From Amycolatopsis roodepoortensis (GTDB lineage: Bacteria > Actinomycetota > Actinomycetes > Mycobacteriales > Pseudonocardiaceae): 64,000 nt of DNA. This document shows, one piece after another, positions 8,202 through 16,941 of this stretch (within the stretch, counting starts at the first letter, position 1; every line of letters begins with the position of its first letter). The DNA lies in the NCBI RefSeq assembly GCF_014873915.1, contig NZ_JADBEJ010000002.1, forward strand, positions 124,001-188,000, read 5' to 3'. A program made the position numbers and the translations under genes. The notes beneath the pieces are model-generated. The model did not search any database and was not told the origin of the DNA. It was given only the letters and a program-made list of their open reading frames with translations.

Positions 8202-8681
8202 TCAGGACCGTTCGGCGAGGAAGGTTTCCAGCTGCTCGACGACGAACGCGTGGTCCTCGGCCTGCGGCAGGCCCGAGACGCCGACGGTGCCGACCGGGCC
8301 CACGCCCTCGACGATCACCGGGAACACGCCGCCGTGCGCGGCGTAGAGATCCGGGTCGAGCCGGGAATCGGCTTCGAACGTCGTGCCCTTCGCGCGGAAC
8401 CGCTCGCCGACGAGGAACGAGCTGTGCCCGTACCGGTCGACGACGCGGCTCTTGCGGTCGATCCACGCGTCGTTGTCGGCCGAGGTGCCCGGCAGCGCCG
8501 CGTGGAACAGCCGCTGCCCGCCGCGGCGCACGGAGACCGTCACCGGGAGGGCGCGGTCCCGTGCCGCCGCGAGCAGGTGGGTGCCCAGCTCCAGCGCGGT
8601 CTCGTTGTCGAACCGGCGGAAGACCAGGCGCTCCTCCTGCGTGGCCAGGACGGCCAGGGTGTCATCGCTCATGGCACCCAT
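8202..8681 (-). CDS. UPF0303/haem-degrading (HbpS, GlcG-like) domain protein
   Basis: 159 residues matching the UPF0303 group of the Haem_degrading family: EERLVFRRFDNETA, RRGGQRLFHAALPGTS, DNDAWIDRKSRVVDRYGHSS, AAHGGVFPV and VGTVGVSGLPQAEDHAFVVE. The fold resembles HbpS and GlcG, small proteins that bind haem or small ligands; the enzymatic role of this branch is not settled. Start is either the ATG at 8681 or the one at 8672; neither has a strong ribosome site. Single-gene unit downstream of the M20 peptidase on the same strand. Confidence 0.8.
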   Translation of the reverse strand: MGAMSDDTLAVLATQEERLVFRRFDNETALELGTHLLAAARDRALPVTVSVRRGGQRLFHAALPGTSADNDAWIDRKSRVVDRYGHSSFLVGERFRAKGTTFEADSRLDPDLYAAHGGVFPVIVEGVGPVGTVGVSGLPQAEDHAFVVEQLETFLAERS

Positions 8682-8705
8682 TAAATCAACGCTGTTGTGT
8701 AATGG

Positions 8706-9935
8706 CTAGCGAAGGGCGTCCAGCGCGAAAGCGGCGTACATCGCGACGCCGTTGGCCATCGCGTCCTCGTCGAAGACCACGCGGTTCGAGTGGTTCGCCT
8801 CGACCGTGGCCAGGTCGGCGTCGGGCGGGCAGGCGCCGAGGAACGCGAAGGCGCCCGGAACCCGCTGCAGGACGTAGGAGAAGTCCTCCGCGCCCATCAC
8901 CGGGTTCTCCATGACCTCGGAGTTGCGGGCGCCGAGGACCTCGGCCGCCAGGTCCAGCACGCGCGCCGCGACCTGCGGGTCGTTCACCGTGACCGGGTAG
9001 CCGGGGAGGACTTCGGCGCTCACACGGACGCCGTGGGCCGCGCCGACCGCCTCGCACACCTTCGGCAGCTCCTCGCGGACGAACGCCTGCGTCCGCTCGG
9101 ACAGCGTGCGGATCGTGCCCTCCAGGAACGCCGTCTCGGGGATGATGTTCGTCGTCGTCCCGGCCTCGATCCGGGTGACCGAGACCACCGCGGGCTCGAA
9201 CACGCTGACCTTGCGGGTCACCATCGTCTGCAGCGCGCTCACCATCGCGGCCGCCGCCGGCACCGGGTCGATCGCCTGGTGCGGCGCCGAGCCGTGCCCG
9301 CCCCGGCCGGTGACGGTGACGTGGAAGCTGTTCGCCGACGCCATGATCGGCCCCGGCCGGGTCTGCACGATGCCCGACGCGACCTGGGTGAAGATGTGCA
9401 GGCCGAACGCCTTCTCGACGCGTTCGCCCGAGGCGTCGAGCACGCCCTCGTGGATCATGTGGCGCGCGCCGTGCTCGCCCTCCTCACCGGGCTGGAACAT
9501 GAACACCACCGACCCGGCCAGCTCGTCGACGTGCTCGGACAGCAGCCGCGCGGCCGACGCCAGCATCGCGACGTGGGTGTCGTGCCCGCAGGCGTGCATC
9601 GCGCCGTCGTCCTCGGAGGCGAAGTCGAGGCCGGTGTCCTCGTGCAGCGGCAGCGCGTCCATGTCGCCGCGCAGCAGGATCGCCGGGCCCGGCTTCCCGC
9701 CGCGGAGGACGGCGGTCAGCGAGGTGGTCGATTTGCCCTCGATGATCTCGAGCGGCAGGCCGTCGAGGGCCGCCTTGATCGAGGCCTGGGTTTTCGGCAG
9801 GTGGAGCCCGATCTCCGGATTCCGGTGGATCTCCCGGCGGAGCTCTACGGTTTTCGTCTGGAGCGCGCGGGCTTCCTCTAGCAATCCGGCGAAGCGGGCG
9901 TCGGGGAGGGTGGGCAGGTCGGTGGGTCCGGTCAT
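8706..9935 (-). CDS. M20 family metallo-amidohydrolase/carboxypeptidase
   Basis: 409-residue zinc-dependent hydrolase related to hippurate hydrolase and IAA-amino-acid amidohydrolases, which remove acyl groups from N-acyl amino acids. The metal-binding RGDMDALP (Asp91 and Asp93 region), ACGHDTHVAM (Cys116, His118) and FQPGEEG motifs are intact, with the dimerisation lid inserted after them. The start ATG gives MTGPTDLPTL; longer in-frame extensions run into the divergent gene's leader and are not used. Substrate unknown. Confidence 0.87.
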   Translation of the reverse strand: MTGPTDLPTLPDARFAGLLEEARALQTKTVELRREIHRNPEIGLHLPKTQASIKAALDGLPLEIIEGKSTTSLTAVLRGGKPGPAILLRGDMDALPLHEDTGLDFASEDDGAMHACGHDTHVAMLASAARLLSEHVDELAGSVVFMFQPGEEGEHGARHMIHEGVLDASGERVEKAFGLHIFTQVASGIVQTRPGPIMASANSFHVTVTGRGGHGSAPHQAIDPVPAAAAMVSALQTMVTRKVSVFEPAVVSVTRIEAGTTTNIIPETAFLEGTIRTLSERTQAFVREELPKVCEAVGAAHGVRVSAEVLPGYPVTVNDPQVAARVLDLAAEVLGARNSEVMENPVMGAEDFSYVLQRVPGAFAFLGACPPDADLATVEANHSNRVVFDEDAMANGVAMYAAFALDALR

Positions 9936-10011
9936 GTCTCGATAGTGGCGCATGCGGCGCTTCGGGCGCACCGTGCGTGCGTTCCGAATGCGGGCGGAAT
10001 ACGGTGTGCGC

Positions 10012-10494
10012 ATGGCGGTGCAAGAGCCGATCACGGGGTTCGCGGTGGCCGTGGTGCGGGAGGACGGTCGGTGGCGGTGCAGTTCCCTTGATCCGGGGGC
10101 GCTCGGCGAGCTCGACGCTGCAATCACCGAGCTCGGCAAACTGCGTTCGACAGGGGCCGCGTTCGGGCTGCTGGCGGTCGACGACGAGTTCTTCGTGATC
10201 GTCCGGCCGAGCCCGAGAGGCCCCTCCCTGCTGCTGTCCGACGCCGCCGCGGCGCTCGACTACGACATCGCCGCGGACGTCCTCGACGTGCTGAGAGTCG
10301 ACCCGCCGGACGAGGACGACGACGCGGTCTGGCCGGAAGGCGACCTGGAGATCCTGTCCGACCTCGGACTCCCCGGGGCCGAACTGCAGGTGATCGTCGG
10401 CGAGGTCGACCTCTATCCGGACGAACAACTCCAGATGGTCGCGCAGCGGTGCGGATTCGCCGCCGAGTTCACGAAGATCCTGGACGAGATCTGA
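10012..10494 (+). CDS. tRNA adenosine deaminase-associated protein
   Basis: 160 residues, acidic, beginning MAVQEPITGFAVAVVRED with the VWPEGDLEIL and CGFAAEFTKILDE stretches typical of the conserved actinobacterial protein encoded directly upstream of tadA. Its role is unknown; constant linkage suggests it assists wobble deamination. The downstream tadA frame starts inside its end, so the two are co-transcribed and probably translationally coupled. Confidence 0.85.
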   Translation: MAVQEPITGFAVAVVREDGRWRCSSLDPGALGELDAAITELGKLRSTGAAFGLLAVDDEFFVIVRPSPRGPSLLLSDAAAALDYDIAADVLDVLRVDPPDEDDDAVWPEGDLEILSDLGLPGAELQVIVGEVDLYPDEQLQMVAQRCGFAAEFTKILDEI

Positions 10495-10970
10495 GCCCCG
10501 CAGCCTCCGCCGCCGACATCGCCGCCGTCCGGGCGGCGATCGTCGCGGCGCGAGGTGCTGGCGACGACGTGCCGATCGGCGCCGTCGTGCTGTCGCCGGA
10601 CGGGACCCCGCTCGCCTCCGCGCGCAACGCCCGCGAAGAACTCGGGGACCCGACGGCGCACGCGGAGATCCTCGCCCTGCGGGCCGCGTCCGAGATCTAC
10701 GGCGACGGCTGGCGGCTGGAGGGCTGCACGCTCGCCGTGACGCTGGAGCCGTGCACGATGTGCGCCGGCGCGCTGGTGATGGCCCGGGTCGCGAAGGTCG
10801 TCTTCGGCGCTTGGGAGCCCAAGACCGGGGCCGTGGGTTCGCTGTGGGACGTCGTCCGCGACCGGCGGCTCAGCCACCGCGCGGAGGTCGTCGGCGGCGT
10901 GCTGGAGGCCGAATGCGCGGCCCTGCTCGAAGAGTTCTTCCACGGGCAACGGGGTAACCGCACCGGGTGA
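10449..10970 (+). CDS. tadA: tRNA(adenosine(34)) deaminase
   Basis: Zinc cytidine-deaminase fold enzyme that converts wobble A34 of tRNA-Arg(ACG) to inosine; essential in most bacteria. Zinc ligands and proton shuttle are visible as His71-Ala-Glu73 and Pro-Cys102-Thr-Met-Cys105, followed by FGAWEPKTGAVGS. The ATG at 10449 overlaps the upstream gene by 46 bases and adds about 14 residues not usual in the family; a CTG at 10491 would give a more normal N-terminus but is a rare start. Confidence 0.88.
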   Translation: MRIRRRVHEDPGRDLSPAASAADIAAVRAAIVAARGAGDDVPIGAVVLSPDGTPLASARNAREELGDPTAHAEILALRAASEIYGDGWRLEGCTLAVTLEPCTMCAGALVMARVAKVVFGAWEPKTGAVGSLWDVVRDRRLSHRAEVVGGVLEAECAALLEEFFHGQRGNRTG

Positions 10971-10975
10971 CAGAT

Positions 10976-11000
10976 GTGTCGGATCCCGTGGCCCGGGTAA
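10976..11000 (+). promoter_or_regulatory. Candidate stress-sigma (SigB/SigF-type) promoter of the CsbD gene
   Basis: GTGT (10976-10979), 15 bases, then GGGTAA (10995-11000), close to the actinobacterial general-stress consensus GTTT-N15-GGGTAT. It sits 55 nt before the ATG of a CsbD protein, a classic SigB-regulon member. The -35 half is imperfect. Confidence 0.45.
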
Positions 11001-11054
11001 CCCGGAGACAGGCGGTCGCAAACGGCGGCCGCAGTCGAAGGAGGAACATCCGCC

Positions 11055-11261
11055 ATGAGCGTTTTCGACAAGGCGAAGGACAAGGCCGAGCAGGCCATCG
11101 GCGCCGCCAAGGAGAAGCTCGGCGAGAAGACCGGCAACTCCGACCTCGCGAACTCCGGCCGGGCCGACCAGACCGAAGGCCAGGTCAAGGAGACCGGGCA
11201 CGACCTGCGTGACCGCGCGGAAGGCGGCGTGCAGGACCTCAAGGACAAGTTCAACAAGTAG
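11055..11261 (+). CDS. CsbD family stress-response protein
   Basis: 68 residues, strongly charged and helical, beginning MSVFDKAKDKAEQAIGAAK with the KEKLGEKTGN and ADQTEGQVKETG segments of the CsbD family (general stress protein, sigma-B controlled in Bacillus; molecular role unknown). A strong GAAGGAGG ribosome site precedes the ATG. Single gene, closed by a hairpin 12 bases after its stop. Confidence 0.9.
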   Translation: MSVFDKAKDKAEQAIGAAKEKLGEKTGNSDLANSGRADQTEGQVKETGHDLRDRAEGGVQDLKDKFNK

Positions 11262-11272
11262 TCCCGGACGCA

Positions 11273-11304
11273 GAAGAGCCGGTCTCCGTGGAGACCGGCT
11301 CTTC
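11273..11304. terminator. Hairpin terminator after the CsbD gene
   Basis: Perfect 15-nt arms (11273-11287, 11290-11304) beginning GAAGAGCCGG. It lies between the CsbD gene and the convergent tRNA-Ser gene and can serve both strands. Confidence 0.8.
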
Positions 11305-11308
11305 GCTG

Positions 11309-11396
11309 CGGTGGCGGTGGGATTTGAACCCACGGACGGGTATTAACCGTCACACGATTTCGAGTCGTGCTCCTTCGGCCGCTCGGACACGCCACC
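11309..11396 (-). tRNA. tRNA-Ser (anticodon CGA)
   Basis: 88-nt class II tRNA read on the minus strand: acceptor stem GGTGGCG/CGCCACC with G discriminator, anticodon stem CACGA/TCGTG with loop CTCGAAA giving anticodon CGA (reads UCG), a long variable arm typical of tRNA-Ser, and T arm GTGGGTTCAAATCCCAC. The CCA end is not encoded. Confidence 0.95.
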
Positions 11397-11438
11397 GCCG
11401 AGAACAATACCGGAGGGCGTTGGAGGGCCTTCAGGGGG

Positions 11439-11984
11439 TCAGGGAAGCTGTGCGGTGATCTCGTCGATCGCGGCCGTCTGGTTCTCCACGATCTCCTGTG
11501 CCAGCGCTTTCGTCTCGGCGTGCTCGCCCGAAGACAGCACGGTCTTGGCCATCGCGACGCCGTTGCGCAGGTGTTCGGCCATCAGCGGGAGCCACACCTT
11601 GTCGAACTCGGCGCCGGACAGGTTCTGCAGCGAGGCGACCTGCCCTTCGGTGATCATCCCCGGCATCGCGTGCCCGGCGTGCCCCGCCGCGGGCAGGACG
11701 GCCGCGTTCCAGGACTGCAGCCAGCCGGTCATCGTCCGGACCTCCGCCGACTCGGCCTTGACGATCTTGGCGGCGGTGGCCTTCACGAACTCCGAGGCCG
11801 ACCGGTCCGAGGCCAGGTTCGCGACCTGGATCGACTGCTGGTGGTGCGGGACCATCTGCTGGGAGAAGGTGACGTCGGCCTGGTTGGCGCCCGGTGTCGC
11901 CGGTGCGGCGCCCGTGGCCGTCGAACAGCCCGCGAGCACCCACACGACCAGGCCGAACAGTGCCATCGGCAGTCGCCGTCGCAT
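11439..11984 (-). CDS. DUF305 domain lipoprotein
   Basis: 181 residues starting MRRRLPMALFG after a GGAGGT ribosome site, with a lipoprotein signal ending LAGC. The mature part is a four-helix DUF305 (ferritin-like fold) domain with VTFSQQMVPHHQQSIQVANL, MTGWLQSW and MAEHLRNGVAMAKT, rich in Met and His, consistent with metal binding on the cell surface. It is transcribed away from the epoxide-hydrolase-like gene with a 94-nt shared promoter region. Confidence 0.88.
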   Translation of the reverse strand: MRRRLPMALFGLVVWVLAGCSTATGAAPATPGANQADVTFSQQMVPHHQQSIQVANLASDRSASEFVKATAAKIVKAESAEVRTMTGWLQSWNAAVLPAAGHAGHAMPGMITEGQVASLQNLSGAEFDKVWLPLMAEHLRNGVAMAKTVLSSGEHAETKALAQEIVENQTAAIDEITAQLP

Positions 11985-12078
11985 CGATACCTCCGTAGTC
12001 AGGGGAAAACCGGCCCCTCCGCCCGGTGATACGGCTGTGACCTTCCGGCGGTTCAAAATCGGATTAGCCTTGGCCGGC

Positions 12079-12525
12079 ATGACGGATCCGAAGACAGTGG
12101 TGACCGGTTTCCTTCAGGCACTCGAAGAGTTCGACATCGATCGGGCGCTCGGCTTCGTGGCGATCGACATCGTCTATCAGAACGTCCCGCTGCCTCCCGC
12201 CCGCGGCCTTTCCGCGGTGGAGAAGCAGTTGCGCACCATGGCCCGTTACGGCAGCGGGTTCGAGGCGCGCACCCACCACATCGCCGCCGACGGGCCGATC
12301 GTGCTGACCGAGCGCACCGACGTCCTGCGGCGTGGTTCGTGGGAGGCCGAGTTCTGGGTGTGCGGCACGTTCGAAGTGCGTGACGGCCGGATCGTGCTGT
12401 GGCGCGACTACTTCGACTGGACGACGTTCCTGGCCGCGAGCGCGAAGGGCGCCGGGAAGGCCGCGGTCGCCGGCGCGAAGTCGCTCATCGGGAAGTACAA
12501 GACGCGGCAGAACCTCGAACGCTGA
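12079..12525 (+). CDS. Limonene-1,2-epoxide hydrolase-like (SnoaL fold) protein
   Basis: 148 residues, cone-shaped alpha+beta barrel. VLTERTDVL supplies the Arg and Asp and LWRDYFD the second Asp of the Asp-Arg-Asp triad of limonene-epoxide hydrolases, which open epoxides with water. The N-terminal FLQALEEFDIDRALGF helix matches the family. The start ATG follows GGCC without a clear ribosome site. Physiological substrate unknown; a SnoaL relative without this activity is the alternative. A 21-nt repeat begins one base after the stop. Confidence 0.78.
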   Translation: MTDPKTVVTGFLQALEEFDIDRALGFVAIDIVYQNVPLPPARGLSAVEKQLRTMARYGSGFEARTHHIAADGPIVLTERTDVLRRGSWEAEFWVCGTFEVRDGRIVLWRDYFDWTTFLAASAKGAGKAAVAGAKSLIGKYKTRQNLER

Positions 12526-12582
12526 TCACGCGAGTTACGCCTCTGGTCACGCGAGTTACGCCTCTGGTCACGCGAGTGCGGA
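12526..12582. repeat. Short 21-nt tandem repeat array (three units)
   Basis: Units starting at 12527, 12548 and 12569, exactly 21 nt apart, core CACGCGAGTTACGCC, with the last incomplete. Same family as the arrays at 16989 and 35301. It lies directly after the stop of the epoxide-hydrolase-like gene and before a hairpin, between convergent genes. Confidence 0.85.
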
Positions 12583-12589
12583 AATGACA

Positions 12590-12644
12590 CACCGCCGGTG
12601 TACGGGCCCCGTCCTCCCCCGACGGGTCCCGTGCACCGGCGGTG
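12590..12644. terminator. Near-perfect hairpin between convergent genes
   Basis: About 20-nt arms (12590-12609 and 12624-12644, core CACCGCCGGTG) pair with one mismatch and one bulge around a 14-nt loop. It probably ends transcripts from both sides. Confidence 0.65.
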
Positions 12645-12663
12645 CGCCCCCAGTTCCCCCTGC

Positions 12664-12846
12664 TCACCCTCCCCGGTGAGCGTCGAGAAGCCGTTCGCTC
12701 AGATCAGCCTCGCGTAGTACGGCGTCGAGCCGCGCGCCGCCGAAATGGGCCACCGGCCGTCCGCCGCGTTCCCGGTCGCGCAGATCGACGGCCAGTGCGA
12801 TGCTCAGCAGCAGAACCAGTGCCGTACCGACGATGAGCCAGTTCAT
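12664..12846 (-). CDS. Small single-span membrane protein
   Basis: 60 residues starting MNWLIVGTALVLLL after GGAGGAGG; one N-terminal transmembrane helix (about residues 3-20) followed by a charged cytoplasmic tail with DLRDRERGGRP. I do not recognise the family. Monocistronic, convergent with the epoxide-hydrolase-like gene. Confidence 0.6.
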   Translation of the reverse strand: MNWLIVGTALVLLLSIALAVDLRDRERGGRPVAHFGGARLDAVLREADLSERLLDAHRGG

Positions 12847-12971
12847 CGGACACCTCCTCCGGCGACGTGAGCCGAGAATTGTGTCCTCGCTCACGTCGCC
12901 AAAGGTAACTCCGGGAATGCCGGCTTGTACCCGGACTTGAGGTTCATTTAAGGCAGCGGAACCCCAATGGG

Positions 12972-14300
12972 CTATTTGCGCGGGGTTCCCGCGACATAAA
13001 TGTCACCGTCGGCCACGGAGACGTCACGGGCACTGGAGGCGCCGGTCGCCAGAATGCGGGCCGGGTCCCGGAAACCGGTGATCACTTCGACACGCTGGAC
13101 CGGTTTCGGTGTGGTGATCAAGGTTTCCGGCTTCCAGCCGCGGCCGTTCTCGAGCAAGAACGTTTCGATGCCCGGCTTTCCGTCGCGCGTTCCGTAAACG
13201 CGCCAGGTGCCGCCATTGAGCTGTTCGATCTCGCGCATTCGGAGCCCGTTCGCGACTTCGCGCACTTCCCAGTTCCGGCCGTTCCACGCGCCCGCGAAAT
13301 CGCGCGGCGAGCCCGCGGCGTCGAACTGGAACCAGGTGACGAACGGTTTGCCGTCGCGCTGGGTGCCGACCTGCAGGATGTAGTCCGGCGACTTGAGCCC
13401 GCCGGGGAGTTCGAGCGGCGTTTCGACGACCTTGAGATACCGCTCCTGTTCGGCGTCGTCGACCTGCGTGCCGAGGTCGTGGCCCGCGGCGGAGAAGAAA
13501 CGCAGGGTGCGGACGTCGAACGACAGGTAGTAGACGTTCCGGTGGTAGACGTCGTGCTTGTGCTGGCCGGGCCCACCGCCCGCGAGCGTGTAGACGAACT
13601 GGATCCGCCCGGACGACGGCAGGTACCGAAGCTGCCCCACGTAGATCTCGTCCATGTGGTCGGCCCGGCCCAGCGAGCCGAACGCCCACGGCTTCCCGGT
13701 CAGCCGCACGGAGTTCTTCCACGTCTTCCCGTGGTCACGGGAAACGAGGTACTTCATCGGGCGGAAGTCGGAGTCCGCCGCCGGATCCAGTTCCTTCGTG
13801 GTCTCCCGGTAGAACAGGAACAGCGTGCCGTCGACGGTCTTCACCGGCATCGGGTAGCTCGCCGCGGCACCCTCGGGGACCTCGACGTCGGTCCAGGTGC
13901 CGTCGAGGGAATGCGCGAGCGGCGCGCGGCTGAGCACGGTCCGCTTGTTGTGCATCCCGCGGAAGATCAGCAGATGCCCGTCGCCGGCCAGCAGCATCGT
14001 GGGGTAGTTGTGCGGATCGGACTCGCCGTCGGCGATCTTCCTCGGCGCCGTCCAGACGCCGGTCCGATGGTCGTAGGCCTGGACGTAGGTGTCCGCGGCC
14101 TTGCCGGACCACGAGATGAAGGTCTTGCGCGCGACCGGATCGAAGATCCCGCCCGCGTTCGGCCGCCGGTCGGTGCGCGATGCGACCGTGCTCGCCGGGG
14201 TCATCACTTCGAACGCTGCCTTTTCCGGTGGCTTGGCGGCCGCCGGGGGAACGGGGATCACGAGACTGGCCGCGACGATCGCGCAAAGCAGTCTGCGCAT
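12972..14300 (-). CDS. Secreted BNR-repeat (sialidase-fold, BNR_4) protein
   Basis: 442 residues. Start ATG follows AGGAGG; signal peptide MRRLLCAIVAASLVIPVPPAAA is cleaved after AAA. The mature protein looks like a seven-bladed propeller of the BNR_4 type: DPHNYPTMLLAGDGHLLIF, SRDHGKTWKN (an Asp-box), SSGRIQFVYTL, HRNVYYLSFD and SPDYILQVGTQRDGKPFVTWF. Relatives include polysaccharide lyases and glycosidases, but catalytic residues cannot be assigned. Probably acts on or binds extracellular polysaccharide. Divergent from the secreted nuclease gene. Confidence 0.75.
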   Translation of the reverse strand: MRRLLCAIVAASLVIPVPPAAAKPPEKAAFEVMTPASTVASRTDRRPNAGGIFDPVARKTFISWSGKAADTYVQAYDHRTGVWTAPRKIADGESDPHNYPTMLLAGDGHLLIFRGMHNKRTVLSRAPLAHSLDGTWTDVEVPEGAAASYPMPVKTVDGTLFLFYRETTKELDPAADSDFRPMKYLVSRDHGKTWKNSVRLTGKPWAFGSLGRADHMDEIYVGQLRYLPSSGRIQFVYTLAGGGPGQHKHDVYHRNVYYLSFDVRTLRFFSAAGHDLGTQVDDAEQERYLKVVETPLELPGGLKSPDYILQVGTQRDGKPFVTWFQFDAAGSPRDFAGAWNGRNWEVREVANGLRMREIEQLNGGTWRVYGTRDGKPGIETFLLENGRGWKPETLITTPKPVQRVEVITGFRDPARILATGASSARDVSVADGDIYVAGTPRK

Positions 14301-14457
14301 GAAGACGCCTCCTGGTGCGTAACAGGCGGCGGAGCTCGATCTTCGCACGCGAGGGTCCGAACGGGCTAGCGGTGACGAATCGTTGTCTTGTCGTCTTCCT
14401 CATTTCACTTGTTCGGGGGAGTATGCCTCGACCGATCTTGTGAAAAGGGGACTCAGC

Positions 14458-16935
14458 GTGACCATTTCCCGTCGTGCCGCCCGGAGACGGGCCCTGACCG
14501 TGGCCCTTGCCTCCGGCCTGGTCGTGAGCGGCATCACCGCTCCGGCCGCGCTCGCCGCGCCCAGCGCCGACGCCGTGATCGCCGAGGTCTACGGCGGTGG
14601 CGGCAACTCGGGCGCCACGCTGACCAACGACTTCGTCGAACTCGCCAACCGCGGCGCGGCCGCCGTGAGCCTCGACGGCTTCAGCGTCCAGTACGCGCCC
14701 GCGTCGGGGAACAGCTGGCAGGTCACGCCGCTGACCGGCAGTGTCGCCGCGGGCGCGCGGTATCTCATCGCGCAGGCGAAGGGCTCGGGCGGCACCGTCG
14801 CGCTGCCGACGCCGGACGCCACCGGTTCGCTGGCGTTGTCCGCGACCGCGGGCACCATCGCGCTCGTCCAGGGCACCACGGCGCTGACCTGCAAGACGGC
14901 CGCCGACTGCGCGGCCGACACCCGGATCAAGGACCTGGTCGGCTTCGGCGCGGCCGCCGTCATCCGCGAGGGATCCACGGCGCCGGCACCGTCCAACACC
15001 GCCTCCGTCGCCAGGGGGACGACGCTCGCGGACACCGACGACAACGCCGCCGACTTCACCTCCGGCGCGCCCACCCCGACCAACGCCAAGGGTGAGACGC
15101 CGGGCGAGACCGGCCCGCCGCCGGTCGACGCGAAGATCCACGAAATCCAGGGCACCACCCGGATCTCGCCGTTCAAGGACCGGAAGGTCGCCGGGGTCAC
15201 CGGCGTCGTGACCGCGATCCGGAGCTTCGGTTCGGCGCGCGGGTTCTGGCTCACCGACACCGCTCCCGACGCCGACCCGCGCACCAGCGAGGGCCTGTTC
15301 GTCTTCACCGGCTCGACGACGCCCGCCGTGGCCGTCGGCGACGCGGTGACCGCGGGCGGCACCGTGCGCGAGTTCTACCCGGACGCCTCCGCGACCTCGC
15401 CGTACCAGTCGCTCACCGAGCTGACGAGTGCACAGTGGACGGTCCAGTCGAGCGGGAACGCTTTGCCCGCACCGACCGTCGTCTCACCGGACACGGTCCC
15501 GGACACCGTCGCCCCCGCGCCGGGCGGCAGCATCGAACCGTTGCCGCTGGAGCCGGCGAAGTACTCGCTGGACTTCTGGGAGACGCACGAGAGCGAGATC
15601 GTCAGCGTCTCCGACGCCCGCGTCGTCGGCCCGACGTCGTCGTACAACGAGCTTTACGTGACCACCAAGCCGAAGCAGAACCCGAGCGTCCGTGGCGGCG
15701 CGGTGTACCTGGACTACGACCGGCTCAACACCGGCGTGCTCAAGGTCGCGTCGCTGATCCCGTTCGCCCAGCAGCCGTTCCCGAAGGTCAACACCGGCGA
15801 CGTGCTCACCGGCGAGACGTCCGGCCCGGTCGAATACAGCAACTTCGGCGGCTACACGCTGTTCGCGACGAAGCTCGGCGCCGCCAAGGACAACGGGTTG
15901 CAGCGCGAGAGCACCCGCGCGCAGCGCAGCGGCGAGCTCGCCGTGGCGACCTACAACGTCGAGAACCTGTCCGCTTTGGACAGTGCGGAGAAGTTCGGCG
16001 AGCTGGCCAAGGCCGTCGTCGGCAACCTGGCGAAGCCGGACATCCTGAACCTGGAGGAGATCCAGGACAACAACGGGCCGGCGAACGACGGCACCGTGGC
16101 GGCCGACCAGACGTTGCAGAAGTTCGTCGACGCGATCGTCGCCGTCGGCGGCCCGCGTTACGAGTGGCGCCAGATCGACCCGGAGAACGGCAAGGACGGC
16201 GGCCAGCCCGGCGGCAACATCCGCGTCGGCTTCCTGTTCAACCCGGCGCGGGTGTCCTTTGTGGACCGGCCGGGTGGTACCGCGACCACGCCCGTCGACG
16301 TGGTCAAGGAACGCGGCAAGACCCACCTGACCGTCTCGCCCGGACGGGTCGAGCCCGGGAACGAGGCGTGGGAAGCCAGCCGCAAACCCCTGGTCGGCGA
16401 GTTCGTCTTCAAGGGCCGCACCGTGTTCGTCATCGCGAACCACTTCAACTCCAAGGGCGGCGATCAGCCGACCCACGGCCGCAACCAGCCGCCGGTCCGG
16501 AGTTCCGAGGTGCAGCGGGCCAAGCAGGCGACCGTGCTCCGTGGCTTCATCGACAAGCTGCTCGCGTCGGACAAGAACGCGAACATCGTCGTGGCGGGCG
16601 ACCTGAACGACTACCCGTTCTCGCCCGCCGTCGAGACGCTGACCGCCGGTGGCGCGCTGAAGGACCTCATCGCGACGCTGCCCGAGAACGAGCGGTACAG
16701 CTACGTTTTCGAGGGCCAGTCGCAGGTGCTGGACCACATCCTGGCGTCGAGGGCGCCGCGCGGTCTCGACTACGACGTCGTCCACCTGAACGCCGAGTTC
16801 GCGAAGCAGGCGAGCGACCACGACCCGCAGGTGCTCCGGTTCCGGCCGAGCGCGGGCAACCCCGTCCAGGACGCCTTCCACGATCTGGCGGACTACCTGG
16901 AGAAGGTGCTCGGTCCCTACCTGCCGAAGCCGTAA
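14458..16935 (+). CDS. Secreted ExeM/NucH-type nuclease with lamin-tail domain
   Basis: 825 residues from a GTG preceded by AAAGGGGA. Order: signal peptide ending AALAAP; lamin-tail-like domain (VIAEVYGGGGNSGATLTNDFVEL, about 40-190); an OB-fold-like region (KIHEIQGTTRISPF to about 480); and a C-terminal endonuclease/exonuclease/phosphatase domain with ATYNVENL, LEEIQDNNG, NHFNSKGGD, GDLNDYPF and SDHDPQ carrying the metal-binding and catalytic His/Asp residues. The family degrades extracellular DNA/RNA to scavenge phosphate or nucleotides. Upstream in-frame GTG 14440 is possible but lacks a ribosome site. Confidence 0.88.
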   Translation: MTISRRAARRRALTVALASGLVVSGITAPAALAAPSADAVIAEVYGGGGNSGATLTNDFVELANRGAAAVSLDGFSVQYAPASGNSWQVTPLTGSVAAGARYLIAQAKGSGGTVALPTPDATGSLALSATAGTIALVQGTTALTCKTAADCAADTRIKDLVGFGAAAVIREGSTAPAPSNTASVARGTTLADTDDNAADFTSGAPTPTNAKGETPGETGPPPVDAKIHEIQGTTRISPFKDRKVAGVTGVVTAIRSFGSARGFWLTDTAPDADPRTSEGLFVFTGSTTPAVAVGDAVTAGGTVREFYPDASATSPYQSLTELTSAQWTVQSSGNALPAPTVVSPDTVPDTVAPAPGGSIEPLPLEPAKYSLDFWETHESEIVSVSDARVVGPTSSYNELYVTTKPKQNPSVRGGAVYLDYDRLNTGVLKVASLIPFAQQPFPKVNTGDVLTGETSGPVEYSNFGGYTLFATKLGAAKDNGLQRESTRAQRSGELAVATYNVENLSALDSAEKFGELAKAVVGNLAKPDILNLEEIQDNNGPANDGTVAADQTLQKFVDAIVAVGGPRYEWRQIDPENGKDGGQPGGNIRVGFLFNPARVSFVDRPGGTATTPVDVVKERGKTHLTVSPGRVEPGNEAWEASRKPLVGEFVFKGRTVFVIANHFNSKGGDQPTHGRNQPPVRSSEVQRAKQATVLRGFIDKLLASDKNANIVVAGDLNDYPFSPAVETLTAGGALKDLIATLPENERYSYVFEGQSQVLDHILASRAPRGLDYDVVHLNAEFAKQASDHDPQVLRFRPSAGNPVQDAFHDLADYLEKVLGPYLPKP

Positions 16936-16941
16936 CTTTCC

